Shown here piece after piece: positions 45,314-53,705 of a DNA stretch of 64,000 nucleotides. The position numbers and the translations under genes were made by a program. Position 1 is the first letter of the stretch; each line of letters begins with the position of its first letter. The DNA is from Udaeobacter sp963725505 (GTDB lineage Bacteria; Verrucomicrobiota; Verrucomicrobiia; Chthoniobacterales; UBA10450): assembly GCA_963725505.1 (NCBI GenBank), contig CAVRYN010000002.1:558001-622000 (forward strand). Direction: 5' to 3'. The notes under the pieces are model-generated. The model searched no databases. It had not been told where the DNA came from and saw nothing but the letters and a program-made list of their open reading frames with translations.

Positions 45314-45422
45314 TGTCATCCCGAACGGAGTGAGGGACCTCACACAGGGTGGTGGATCACGCCTATTCCAAAGTGTGATCCAAGCTGCATGGGCGGGGTC
45401 CTTCGCTCCGTTCAGGATGACC
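45314..45422. repeat. SER/ERS-type palindromic repeat in the pbpC leader
   Basis: About 109 bp from TGTCATCCCGAACGGAGTGA to TCCGTTCAGGATGACC. It lies between the alpha-2-macroglobulin stop (45284) and the chosen pbpC start (45429). It is open in the pbpC frame, so a longer N-terminus is possible in principle. Confidence 0.8.
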
Positions 45423-45428
45423 GCGCAT

Positions 45429-47732
45429 ATGGCTGGGCGTTACACGAAAACGTTGATCGCGTTTTCGTTTCTTACCGCGTGTGTGGTTTCTGCGTGGCTC
45501 GCATTGCCGAAACCGCCGTTGCTCGAGGGCATCTCATTTTCCCAATGCGTTCGTGATGGCAATGGAAAACTGCTGCGCGTCACCCTGAGCGCGGACCAGA
45601 AGTTCCGCATCTGGACGCCGCTGCACGAAATTTCACCCGCATTGATCGATGCAACGCTGCGATTCGAAGACAGATATTATCGACATCACCCGGGAGTTAA
45701 CCCGGTTGCCTTACTGCGTTCGGCTTTAAATCTGCGACCGGGTCACGCACATAACGGAGCATCCACCATTACAATGCAACTCGCTCGGTTGCGTTACCAT
45801 CTGCGCACTCACACCCTCGGCGGAAAGTTCGTTCAAATTGTTCACGCCCTCGAACTGGAGCGGCATTACTCGAAGGCCGAAATTCTTGAAGCTTACCTGA
45901 ACCTCGCGCCCTACGGGCGGAACATCGAAGGCGTAGGCGCGGCCACTCAGATTTATTTTGGCAAGACTGCCGCGCATTTAACCAGGCCGGAATCGATTTC
46001 GCTGAGTGTTATTCCGCAAAGCCCAACCCGGCGCGCATTGTTTGTCGATCGCGATAACCGCTCGCTCAACGCCGCGTTAACGCGATTCGGCAGGCGAGAC
46101 GCCCGTCTGTTCCACAGCCAGGATGACTGTGCTAAGCTGGCGCGCGACTTTCGACCACGCGCTTTAAGCGAACCCAAACTGCTCGCCCCGCACTTTGTTC
46201 AGCAGGTGCTGGCAGCCGAGAAAGGCCACGACGAAATCGTCACCACGCTCGACCTGGCAAAGCAGCAATTAATCGAGCGGCGGATCGCCGATTATGTTCG
46301 AACAAATCGAGGTCGCGGAATTCAGAATGCTGCCGCCCTGCTGGTCGATACGCGCAACATGGATGTGCTGGCACAGGTCGGCTCAGCGGATTTCTTCAAT
46401 GCTGACATACAAGGACAAGTGGACGGAACACGCGCGCCGCGCTCGCCCGGTTCCACTCTCAAACCGTTTGTCTATGCGCTCGCCCTCGAGCAGGGGTTGA
46501 TTCATCCATTGTCGATCCTGTCGGATGCGCCGCACAGTTTCGCCGACTACAATCCGGAAAATTTCGATCGCGAATTCGCCGGCCCCATCCGCGCCAGTGA
46601 CGCGCTCGCGCGCAGTCGCAATCTTCCAGCGGTCGAACTCGCATCCCAGTTGCGTCATCCGACGCTGTATGAATTCCTCCGGGGCGCGGGCATTAGATTA
46701 CCGCGCTCGGAGCCGCTTTATGGATTAGCGCTTCCGCTGGGCGGAGCCGAACTCACCATGGAAGACTTGGTGCGACTTTACGCTGCGCTCGCTAATAACG
46801 GAGAACTGCGCCTGCTTCGTCGCGCATCGTGCGATCCAATCGTGGCGCGCGGTCGCTCGATTGTGATGCCGGAAGCGGCATTCCTGACCCTGGAGATGCT
46901 CAACCTGCCACGGCCCGAAATTGGCCGCGCTTATTCGGACCAGGCCGCGCCGGTTTTTTGGAAAACGGGAACCTCTCATGGTTTTCACGACGCATGGTCA
47001 ATCGCCGTCTTCAATCATTATGTGCTCGCGGTTTGGATCGGAAATTTTGACGGTCGCGTCAATGGAACTTTTGTCGGGCGAATCGCCGCCGCTCCGCTCT
47101 TGTTTCAAATCATTGATAGTTTGCGCATGAGTTGGCCCGAACCGAACCAGCCGCATCTCCCGCCTCCGGGGGCAAATTTGAAACGTGTCTCCTTTTGCGC
47201 CGTCTCGGGCGATTTACCTGGGCCGCATTGCACTCAACAGGTCGAGGGATGGTTCATTCCCGGAATTTCCCCGATCAAACCCTGCGATGTGCATCAGGAA
47301 GTGCTCGTCGATGCCGTGAGCGGGCTCCGCGTGGCAAGGGATGACGGAACGCGCCAGCTCCGCCGTGAAGTCTATGAATTTTGGCCGACGGAGTTGCTGT
47401 CGATCTTTCGCCGGGCTGGAGTGCCGAGAAAATTGCCGCCGCCTTTTTTGCCCGGAACGACCGCGGAATTTGTCGCGCGCAGCGGAAATGCGCCGCGAAT
47501 CGTTTCGCCGCCTGATGGGCAGAAGATTTTGCCGGGATCAGCCGGCGCAATCCCATTGCACGCCAAGGCGGATGCGGACGTGCGCGAGATTTACTGGTTC
47601 GCGGGCAAAACCTTTATCGGCAGAGCCCCGCCGCAGGAAGTAATTTCATGGAAGGCGTCGGCTGGCCGATACGAATTGATCGCCCTGGACGACCATGGCC
47701 GCTCGGGCTCATCCGCGATCACGGTGCAATAG
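45429..47732 (+). CDS. pbpC: Penicillin-binding protein 1C
   Basis: A bifunctional peptidoglycan synthase, about 767 residues from the chosen start. An N-terminal membrane helix (TLIAFSFLTACVVSAWLAL) precedes the GT51 domain (RFEDRYYRHHPGVNP near 77, NGASTITMQLARL). The transpeptidase domain has SPGSTLKPF (Ser near 340), RSRNLPA and the KTG motif in FWKTGTSHGF near 511. A C-terminal BiPBP_C domain (RIVSPPDGQKILPG) is present. The ATG at 45429 is used because everything upstream in the frame is a palindromic repeat. The pairing with alpha-2-macroglobulin is conserved in many bacteria and suggests cell-wall repair after protease attack. Confidence 0.93.
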   Translation: MAGRYTKTLIAFSFLTACVVSAWLALPKPPLLEGISFSQCVRDGNGKLLRVTLSADQKFRIWTPLHEISPALIDATLRFEDRYYRHHPGVNPVALLRSALNLRPGHAHNGASTITMQLARLRYHLRTHTLGGKFVQIVHALELERHYSKAEILEAYLNLAPYGRNIEGVGAATQIYFGKTAAHLTRPESISLSVIPQSPTRRALFVDRDNRSLNAALTRFGRRDARLFHSQDDCAKLARDFRPRALSEPKLLAPHFVQQVLAAEKGHDEIVTTLDLAKQQLIERRIADYVRTNRGRGIQNAAALLVDTRNMDVLAQVGSADFFNADIQGQVDGTRAPRSPGSTLKPFVYALALEQGLIHPLSILSDAPHSFADYNPENFDREFAGPIRASDALARSRNLPAVELASQLRHPTLYEFLRGAGIRLPRSEPLYGLALPLGGAELTMEDLVRLYAALANNGELRLLRRASCDPIVARGRSIVMPEAAFLTLEMLNLPRPEIGRAYSDQAAPVFWKTGTSHGFHDAWSIAVFNHYVLAVWIGNFDGRVNGTFVGRIAAAPLLFQIIDSLRMSWPEPNQPHLPPPGANLKRVSFCAVSGDLPGPHCTQQVEGWFIPGISPIKPCDVHQEVLVDAVSGLRVARDDGTRQLRREVYEFWPTELLSIFRRAGVPRKLPPPFLPGTTAEFVARSGNAPRIVSPPDGQKILPGSAGAIPLHAKADADVREIYWFAGKTFIGRAPPQEVISWKASAGRYELIALDDHGRSGSSAITVQ

Positions 47733-47858
47733 GAGCACACATTTCAACTTCACCACTAACCTGAATACTGATCCCAAATTGAAGGAAGAAATCGGCCACA
47801 TCATGGACTCGGTGCACCGAATGTCAGAGAAAGAAGTCGAAAAGATAGAGAAGGAATA

Positions 47859-48314
47859 GTGAGAACATCGGAACTGAATTCATTCGCGTCTGACCGGGTG
47901 ATTCGGAGGTGCGCTTGGTTAGCCGGAATTTTGGTTCTGTTGTTCTTTCCAAACGCTTTTGCGCAGAGCGAGTTTTCGACATTTTGGAAAAAATTTAGAT
48001 CCGCGGTAATCGCTGGTGATAAAGCAACAGTTGCGGAGATAACAAAATTCCCACTGTCGATGCCCCTTTGGTAAAAGGCCGTAAAGAACAGGGCGGATTT
48101 TTTGCGCCGTTATAATGAAATTTTTAGAGGCGAGGCCAATGCCGCCCAATGTTTTGCAACCGCCGAACCGCGAAAAGAATCCGACCGGCGGTGTGAGATC
48201 TATTGTCCTTTTAAAGAAACTCCGGACGACCGCGAGAACGCACCAATTCGCTTCGAGTTCGAATTGACCAAAAGCGGCTGGAAATTTGCCGGCCTCGACA
48301 ACATTAATGAATGA
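47859..48314 (+). pseudogene. Secreted protein gene with an internal stop
   Basis: The reading frame from the GTG at 47859 encodes a signal peptide (LAGILVLLFFPNAFAQS) and then FWKKFRSAVIAGDKATVAEI and KFPLSMP. It meets a TAA at 48072-48074 and continues in the same frame as KNRADFLRRYNEIFRGE to ...ELTKSGWKFAGLDNINE, stop 48312-48314. The downstream part is plainly the continuation of the same protein. The likely ancestral sequence around the stop reads as Pro-Tyr/Phe-Gly, so one substitution or two offsetting indels near 48066-48075 are enough to explain it. Function unknown. A short upstream frame (47803-47859) overlaps its start by 1 bp. Confidence 0.7.
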
Positions 48315-48373
48315 CGCGCATTAACGCCAAAGATTCAGACACGAATTTGAAACTCGTTTGCTCCCGCGCTGTT

Positions 48374-48451
48374 CCGCTCGATCCGATGTTCGATCCGCTT
48401 CGGAACGATCCGCGTTTCCAGAAACTCGCCGCTTCGCCCACGCCGAAATAA
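48374..48451 (+). pseudogene. C-terminal remnant of a kinase/TPR-type protein
   Basis: The frame reads PLDPMFDPLRNDPRFQKLAA and a few more residues, then TAA at 48449-48451. The FDPLRNDPRFQKL signature is the usual C-terminus of TolB/TPR sensor proteins; compare WDPLRGEPCFEKIVASLAPK at the end of the gene at 6796-8469. Nothing upstream supports a complete gene, so it is a leftover of a deleted paralogue. Confidence 0.6.
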
Positions 48452-48466
48452 TCATGGCGGCCGAAG

Positions 48467-48661
48467 TTAAAAAAGAGATCGCGCTGGAAATCGCGCATTG
48501 GCATTCGAAAAGCGAAATGATTCACGTGTGACTCTTTCAAGTTCAAGAAACGCGGTCAGTATTTCATCAGCGGCCACAACGAAACGTTTTCCGTCGTCGC
48601 GGTGTGCATCAACAATCCAGATTGTTCGCCCCTCACGATCCAGCGCTGAGACCCAGCCCAA
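48467..48661 (-). CDS. Small protein fragment adjoining tRNA-Gly, function unknown
   Basis: The frame contains GWVSALDREGRTIWIVDAHR and DDGKRFVVAADEILTAFLEL, a pattern I associate with a small uncharacterised bacterial protein. The same frame is open further upstream (NLSKAGWSL, up to about 48690) but no ATG or GTG is available before the tRNA gene; only a TTG at 48661 can start it. It is probably a 5'-truncated copy that ends at the tRNA 3' boundary. Confidence 0.45.
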   Translation of the reverse strand: MGWVSALDREGRTIWIVDAHRDDGKRFVVAADEILTAFLELERVTRESFRFSNANARFPARSLF

Positions 48662-48695
48662 ACTCCAACCGGCTTTGCTGAGATTATCAGCGAAC

Positions 48696-48766
<71 letters not shown>

Positions 48767-48935
48767 GCGAGTAAGCAGTGAACAGTGATCGGTGAACCGT
48801 GAACAGTCAACGCCAGAGCAGTCAACAATGAGAGCCCGCTAATTGCGCGGATGCACGCGAAAGAATTATAGAAGAAGGCTCGCCTTTTACTTTGATTCGC
48901 GTCAATTCGTGTCTTTCGCGGGCTTGAGCTTCTTT
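48767..48935. other. Gap between tRNA-Gly and fabF
   Basis: Contains short direct repeats of GTGAACAGT (around 48779-48815) and a CGCGAAAG/CTTTCGCG mirror pair (about 48858-48922) that could form a weak hairpin just past the fabF stop. No gene or promoter is recognised. Confidence 0.4.
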
Positions 48936-50190
48936 TTATTTCTCAAACGCGGCGGCAAGCAGCGTGGCATTGTGTCCGCCGAAACCGAAAGAGTTGTTCA
49001 GGGCGACGCGCACTTTCTTTTCGCGGGCGACGTTTGGCGTGTAATCGAGGTCGCATTCTTCGCCCGGATTTTCCAGATTGATTGTGGGCGGAATGACGCA
49101 ATCGCGAATGGCGAGCGCGCACGCCGCCATCTCGACTCCACCGGCGCCGCCTAACAAATGGCCGGTCATGGATTTGGTGGAACTGATGGCGACTTTATAA
49201 GCGTAATCTCCGAAGACCTGCTTGATGGCGCGAGTCTCGCAAATGTCGCCGATGTCAGTGGAGGTGGCGTGCGCATTAATATAATCCACCTGATCCGGTG
49301 ATATGCGGGCGTGCTCCAGCGCCATTTGCATGGCGCGCGCTGCGCCTTCGCCGTTCGGCGGCGGCGCCGTCATGTGGTAAGCGTCGGCCAGAGACGCCGT
49401 ATCCTGTGATCTCACAGTAAATTTTCGCGCCCCGCGCCTTGGCGTGCTCCAATTCCTCCACCACCACAACACCTGCGCCTTCGCTCATCACAAAACCGTC
49501 GCGATCACGATCAAACGGCCGGGACGCACGCTCGGGCTTGTCGTTGCGGGTGCTGAGCGCTCTCATCGCCGAGAATCCGGCAAGGCCAATCTCGACAATG
49601 GACGCCTCCGAACCGCCGGCGAGGAAGATATCGGCATCGCCAAATTTGATAATTCTCCAGGATTCACCGATGGCGTTGTTTGACGTCGCGCAGGCGGTGA
49701 CGATACATAAATTGGGACCATGCAGGTCGAACTCCATCGATATGACGCCGCTGGCCATGTTGCTGATCAGCATGGGAATTGTGAACGGCGAATTTCGCGA
49801 CGGTCCTTTGGTCAGCAGGATCGTTAACTGATCCTGGAGGGTTTTGAGTCCGCCGATTCCGGTGCTGACAATTACACCGAATCGGTCTCGTCGTTCGAGG
49901 TTCTCCACATCAATACCACTGTCCTCGAGCGCCATTTTCGCTGCTGCCATTGCAAGTTGTGTAAATCGATCAGTGCGGCGGACCTCCTTCGGGTTTTTGA
50001 AGAACAGCTTCGGATCGAAATCGCGAACTTGCCCACCGATTTTGCAATCGTAAGCGGTCGTATCGAATGCATCGATTGCACGAATGCCGCTAACCCCGTT
50101 CTTCAGGTTGGACCAAAACGTCTCGACATCGTTGCCAAGCGGCGTGATTGCGCCGAGACCAGTGATAACGACTCTGCGATCGTTGTTCAT
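48936..50190 (-). pseudogene. fabF: 3-oxoacyl-ACP synthase II with one frameshift
   Basis: A beta-ketoacyl-ACP synthase II elongating acyl chains. The N-terminal frame (50190 down to about 49390) starts MNNDRRVVITGLGAITPLGN and has the nucleophile Cys167 in VTACATSNNAIGE. The C-terminal frame (to 48936) has the catalytic histidines in INAHATSTD and NNSFGFGGHN. They are joined by a 1-nt shift near 49385-49390, between ITGYGVS and ADAYHMTAPP-type residues (one extra G at CTCTGGCC is sufficient). All active-site residues are present, so either the gene was lost very recently or the base is a consensus error. guaB3 lies 100 bp upstream. Confidence 0.88.
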
Positions 50191-50285
50191 TTAGCGATTT
50201 AGTGATTTAGCGATTCAAGCGTGGAACGGTTCAACGATGTGGCGCAAGGTCAATCGCTAAATCACTGAATCACTGAATCGCTAAA
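50191..50285. repeat. Hairpin of iterated TTAGCGATT/TTAGTGATT units between guaB3 and fabF
   Basis: The left arm (50191-50215) repeats TTTAGCGATT and TTAGTGATTT; the right arm (50252-50285) has AATCGCTAAATCACTGAATC in mirror orientation. A long stem of about 25 bp can form in the guaB3-fabF spacer, possibly separating or damping fabF expression. Confidence 0.65.
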
Positions 50286-50290
50286 TAATT

Positions 50291-51469
50291 TTAGCTCGTT
50301 CCCATTCCGACGCTTTGAACAGTTTGGAAGAGTTTGCCTTCGGTCTTGATCGATGGCGCGATGATAATTTCCGTTTGCTGAAATTCGGCAATACTGCGAG
50401 CGCCGACGTTGCCCATGCAGGTGGTGATGGCGCCGACCAGATTTTGGCTGCCGTCGTCCACTTCTGCGGGACCAAACAGGATTTGTTTTAGCGACCCGGT
50501 AGCACCCACCCTGATGCGCGTGCCTCGCGGAAGATTTGCGTGTGGAGTGGCCATGCCCCAATGATAGCCGCGCCCAGGCGCTTCATGCGCTTTGGCGAAT
50601 GCGCTGCCCACCATGACGGCGTCCGCGCCGCACGCCAACGCCTTGCACACGTCGCCGCCTCTGCTCATTCCGCCATCGGTGATGATCGGCACGTAGCGTG
50701 ATGTTTTCTTGAAGTAAGCGTCACGCGCCGCTGCGCAATCGACCGTTGCGGTGACCTGGGGAACACCGAGCCCAAGCACGCCGCGTGAAGTGCAAGCCGC
50801 CCCGGGGCCGACACCGACCAAAACGGCAGCCGGTCCGCACTCCATGATCTCGAGAGTCACATCGTAACCGACGGTGTTTCCGACGATGACCGGAATGCGC
50901 ATGTCCCGGCAAAACTTTTCCAGATCGAGCGACTTGTACTCCGACGAAATATGCCGCACGGTGGAAACCGTGCTTTGCACAACGAAAACATCGGCGCCAG
51001 CGTCTTGCGCGATCTTCCCAGATTCAGCGGCACGCTGAGGAATGGAACTGACCGCAGCCAGGACACCGCCGTCTTTGATCTGGCGCACACGCGCCGCGAT
51101 TAGATCCTCCTGGACGGGTTCCTGGTAGATCCGTTGCAGCAGCGCAGTGATGTCGGATTTATTTGCATCGACGATTTTTTGCAGCACTTCCTGCGGGTTT
51201 TTGTAGCGCGTTTGCACTCCTTCGAGATTCAGGACGGCCAGCCCGCCTAATTTGTTCATCGCGACGGCGAAACGCACATCGACCACTCCATCCATGGCGC
51301 TGGCGAGGATTGGAATTTTCAATTCCAGCGGCTCGGCCTCTTTGCGCGGCAAACGGAACCTGATATCGACTTCATTGGGGTTGATCGTCACGCGCCCGGG
51401 CACCAGCGCGATTTCATCGAACCCGTAGGTCACGCGCGCCTTGCGATTTCGGCCTATCCACATTCCCAT
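50291..51469 (-). CDS. GuaB3-type IMP dehydrogenase-like protein
   Basis: A 392-residue member of the IMP dehydrogenase/GMP reductase barrel without CBS domains. N-terminal YGFDEIALVPGRVTI and ILASAMDGVVDVRFAVA are IMPDH-like; the catalytic cysteine is Cys226 in GPGAACTSRGVLG, and the phosphate site is IITDGGMSRGGDVCKALACGADAVMVG-like. The overall length and RKARVTYGFDEIALVPG start mark the GuaB3 subgroup, first noted in actinobacteria and cyanobacteria. It would supply XMP for guanine nucleotides. The zinc-ribbon membrane gene ends 1 bp upstream, and fabF follows. Confidence 0.85.
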   Translation of the reverse strand: MGMWIGRNRKARVTYGFDEIALVPGRVTINPNEVDIRFRLPRKEAEPLELKIPILASAMDGVVDVRFAVAMNKLGGLAVLNLEGVQTRYKNPQEVLQKIVDANKSDITALLQRIYQEPVQEDLIAARVRQIKDGGVLAAVSSIPQRAAESGKIAQDAGADVFVVQSTVSTVRHISSEYKSLDLEKFCRDMRIPVIVGNTVGYDVTLEIMECGPAAVLVGVGPGAACTSRGVLGLGVPQVTATVDCAAARDAYFKKTSRYVPIITDGGMSRGGDVCKALACGADAVMVGSAFAKAHEAPGRGYHWGMATPHANLPRGTRIRVGATGSLKQILFGPAEVDDGSQNLVGAITTCMGNVGARSIAEFQQTEIIIAPSIKTEGKLFQTVQSVGMGTS

Positions 51470-51470
51470 T

Positions 51471-51710
51471 TTAAATCTGCTCCATCTTGAATCGTTCGTT
51501 TAAACTTCCGCAGTGCGGGCACCGGGGAAGCAGCGCGTCGGTTCGATCCTCAAATTCGAACGCGCAAATCACGCAGCGCAACCGATACTCCAGAGCCCGT
51601 CGCTCCCGCCGCCTCCGATTCCATTCTCCAACTATCCAGAAGAGGAAAACCGCCGCAAGAAAAAGCAGCAAATAAATCGTGACCAGAGTCGCAAGACTGA
51701 CGCGAATCAC
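51471..51710 (-). CDS. Membrane-anchored zinc-ribbon protein
   Basis: A 79-residue protein with one N-terminal membrane helix (VSLATLVTIYLLLFLAAVFLF, reading outward), a short basic linker (NRRRRERRALEYR) and a C-terminal zinc ribbon with CVIC and CPHC pairs. The cytoplasmic ribbon follows the positive-inside rule. It overlaps tonB by 4 bp and abuts guaB3 by 1 bp, so it is translated within this operon. No named family; it may assist the energy-transducing complex. Confidence 0.75.
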   Translation of the reverse strand: MIRVSLATLVTIYLLLFLAAVFLFWIVGEWNRRRRERRALEYRLRCVICAFEFEDRTDALLPRCPHCGSLNERFKMEQI

Positions 51711-52504
51711 GGGGTAACGTTGGCTCCCGGCTGTGTTTGCGGCCGGGTGATGTCATTTCCCCACTCAATTGTCGCGATTCCCCAGACCAGAAACGAGTCG
51801 GCTTTGCTAGCGTTTGCGGTGTTTTGGGGAAAACGGCAACGCGCAACATACCAGCGGGCTTGCTCGTCCAGCGCGGAGTCACCTGATGAATTAATGGGAA
51901 GACAATAACGAACTTCTCCAAGCTTGCTGACGGCCACTCGGAATCGAATTGTCTCAGGCATCTCTTCGTTGGATGCAGCAAAAGCTGGCTCTGGCAAGAT
52001 CGGCGCGCCAAAAACCTCAAGCTCTTTTGAAAACGAAACGGACGTTTTGGCAACTCTGAAAGGGAGGGCGGTTTTCTGCCGGGCAAAGTGTACCGCGCCC
52101 GGTGGCTGGCAACTCGGAATTCGCAGATCGCGCTCTAGCGGTGGAATATTCCTTAATGTCGGCTCAATCGCGGAATAGGACGGCACGTGCTCAGCTTTTG
52201 GCAGTGCACGCAGCCTTGTTTCCTGCGGACGATGAGTTGTGAAAGCCAGCGCGGGATCTTCCGCATCGATCCAGCGAAGCAGCGTGCGACCTTCTTCGGA
52301 GGCGGGCGTGATCAATGTGACGCGAGCTGGCGGCGGCAGAAGAGCGACTGTTGGCGGATAAACAATCTGAAAAATGTAAAAACAAAGGGCGTGCGCGGCC
52401 AGAGAGATCGCCACAAAGATTGTAATCGCTAGTTTTTCGCCACGAGGCGAATCCCAGCCAAAGATCAGCGGTTCGGCAGCGCTATGCGAGATAAGGCTGT
52501 TCAT
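51707..52504 (-). CDS. TonB-like energy transducer
   Basis: A 265-residue protein with an N-terminal membrane helix (about residues 25-45, AITIFVAISLAAHALCFYIF), a proline-containing periplasmic spacer and a C-terminal segment resembling a TonB fold (RFRVAVSKLGEVRYCLPINS, DEQARWYVARCRFPQ, GIATIEWG). The C-terminal homology is weak. The order exbB-exbD-tonB supports the call. It overlaps exbD by 4 bp and the zinc-ribbon gene by 4 bp. It would transmit proton-motive force to outer-membrane receptors, none of which is in the window. Confidence 0.7.
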   Translation of the reverse strand: MNSLISHSAAEPLIFGWDSPRGEKLAITIFVAISLAAHALCFYIFQIVYPPTVALLPPPARVTLITPASEEGRTLLRWIDAEDPALAFTTHRPQETRLRALPKAEHVPSYSAIEPTLRNIPPLERDLRIPSCQPPGAVHFARQKTALPFRVAKTSVSFSKELEVFGAPILPEPAFAASNEEMPETIRFRVAVSKLGEVRYCLPINSSGDSALDEQARWYVARCRFPQNTANASKADSFLVWGIATIEWGNDITRPQTQPGANVTP

Positions 52505-52905
52505 CGCGGCGCAGTCGCAGCCAGCGCGACGGAAGTGATGCCGTGTTCAAGCGCAGCGTTTGCCACTTCGGCAACCGTTTCGTAGGAGGTAGAACGATCA
52601 GCCTTGATGATAATCGATTCGTCCCTGCGCTTGGCTGCATCCAGTAATGGCCCGAGTTCCTCCATGGTGACTCGCTGGTCCTGGAAATAAATGGCCGGAA
52701 CTGCGCCGCCGGTGATGCTGATGATTTGCCGGCTGGTCTGAGGACCGAGCGTAAAGCGCGAGAACGGCATCGAAACCGAGATGCCTTGTTGCAAGATGAA
52801 ATTCGAACTGAGCAACAGGAAGAAAACAAGCAGAAAGGCGACATCCACCAGTGCCACAAGGACAAGCCACGCGAAATGGAAGTTTATCGTCCGGTGAAGC
52901 TTCAT
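52501..52905 (-). CDS. ExbD/TolR biopolymer transport protein
   Basis: A 134-residue protein with a single N-terminal helix (LVLVALVDVAFLLVFFLLLS) that contains the essential membrane Asp of the family, then a periplasmic domain with RQIISITGGAVPAIYFQDQR and IIIKADRSTSYETVAEV. It pairs with the ExbB gene 37 bp upstream and overlaps tonB by 4 bp. Confidence 0.9.
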   Translation of the reverse strand: MKLHRTINFHFAWLVLVALVDVAFLLVFFLLLSSNFILQQGISVSMPFSRFTLGPQTSRQIISITGGAVPAIYFQDQRVTMEELGPLLDAAKRRDESIIIKADRSTSYETVAEVANAALEHGITSVALAATAPR

Positions 52906-52942
52906 GAAGCGGTGCAGTTTGTCGATTTAATGAATCCCCGGC

Positions 52943-53695
52943 TCAGGACTCAAACTGCGCTTCGGACCGGGCCGCCTCTTCGGGTTGTTGAAAGCTGATG
53001 ATGCCGCTGATCGGACGGCTTTCAGTTAACATGTGGACGATTTCAATCCCTGCGCGTTCCATATCATGAAGCATCGTGTTCACGCGCGAAGAGAGATAGC
53101 TATAAGCAACGAAAGTGGGTGTCGCCACGACCAGGCCGGCTGCGGTGGTCAGCAAACTCTTATACACGCCGCCGGAAAGCTCAGTCACTGTCGCATAACC
53201 ACCGCTTGACGCGATGGTCCCAAAGGCATCGATCATTCCTGCCACGGTCCCAAGCAATCCGAGTAGCGGCGTCAGAAAAGCGATTGTAGCGAGCACGGCG
53301 AGAAACCGCTCCAGTTTTGGTACTTCGAGCTGGGCAGCTTCTTGTACGATATCGCGCAATTCCGCCCGGGGCGCATCGTGTCGGATAATCGCGGCATGAA
53401 TCACTCGCGCCACCGGCCCCGGCGTGCCCGCTGATTCATGCAACGCCTCAGCGAAATTGCGACGCCGAATCAGGTTCGACAGTCCCTTCAAGAATTCGCC
53501 CACGTGAATCGTGGCGCGATGCAAGTAAAAGAGGCGCTCGGCAAAAACAGCGATCGAGATGATACTGCAGCCCAGGATTGGCCACATTAGCAACCCGCCT
53601 TTTTGGATGTAATCGATCACGCGGGTTTTTGTAACGCTCTTTCTCGACTGTGGCAAGCCAACAACCAAACGCACAGCCTGCCGTGCGATACTCAA
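52943..53695 (-). CDS. ExbB/TolQ/MotA-type proton channel protein
   Basis: A 250-residue channel subunit with three hydrophobic helices: MWPILGCSIISIAVFAERLF, AVLATIAFLTPLLGLLGTV and SLLTTAAGLVVATPTFVAYSY. The TPLLGLLGTVAGMI and GLVVATPT motifs are standard for ExbB/TolQ. With ExbD it powers TonB. It opens the operon; a short basic extension precedes the first helix. Confidence 0.93.
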   Translation of the reverse strand: MSIARQAVRLVVGLPQSRKSVTKTRVIDYIQKGGLLMWPILGCSIISIAVFAERLFYLHRATIHVGEFLKGLSNLIRRRNFAEALHESAGTPGPVARVIHAAIIRHDAPRAELRDIVQEAAQLEVPKLERFLAVLATIAFLTPLLGLLGTVAGMIDAFGTIASSGGYATVTELSGGVYKSLLTTAAGLVVATPTFVAYSYLSSRVNTMLHDMERAGIEIVHMLTESRPISGIISFQQPEEAARSEAQFES

Positions 53696-53705
53696 ACGCG
53701 ACTAT

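Noticed and set aside
45285..45428. Longer N-terminus for PBP1C
   Set aside because: The added residues are the translation of a palindromic repeat; the ATG at 45429 directly precedes the membrane helix.
47803..47859. An 18-codon frame ending one base into the next gene
   Set aside because: Too short, no ribosome binding site and no recognisable product; it may be the tail of a lost gene.
48304..48546. Minus-strand frame next to the interrupted secreted-protein gene
   Set aside because: No family features; it overlaps the plus-strand TPR remnant and the small minus-strand gene.
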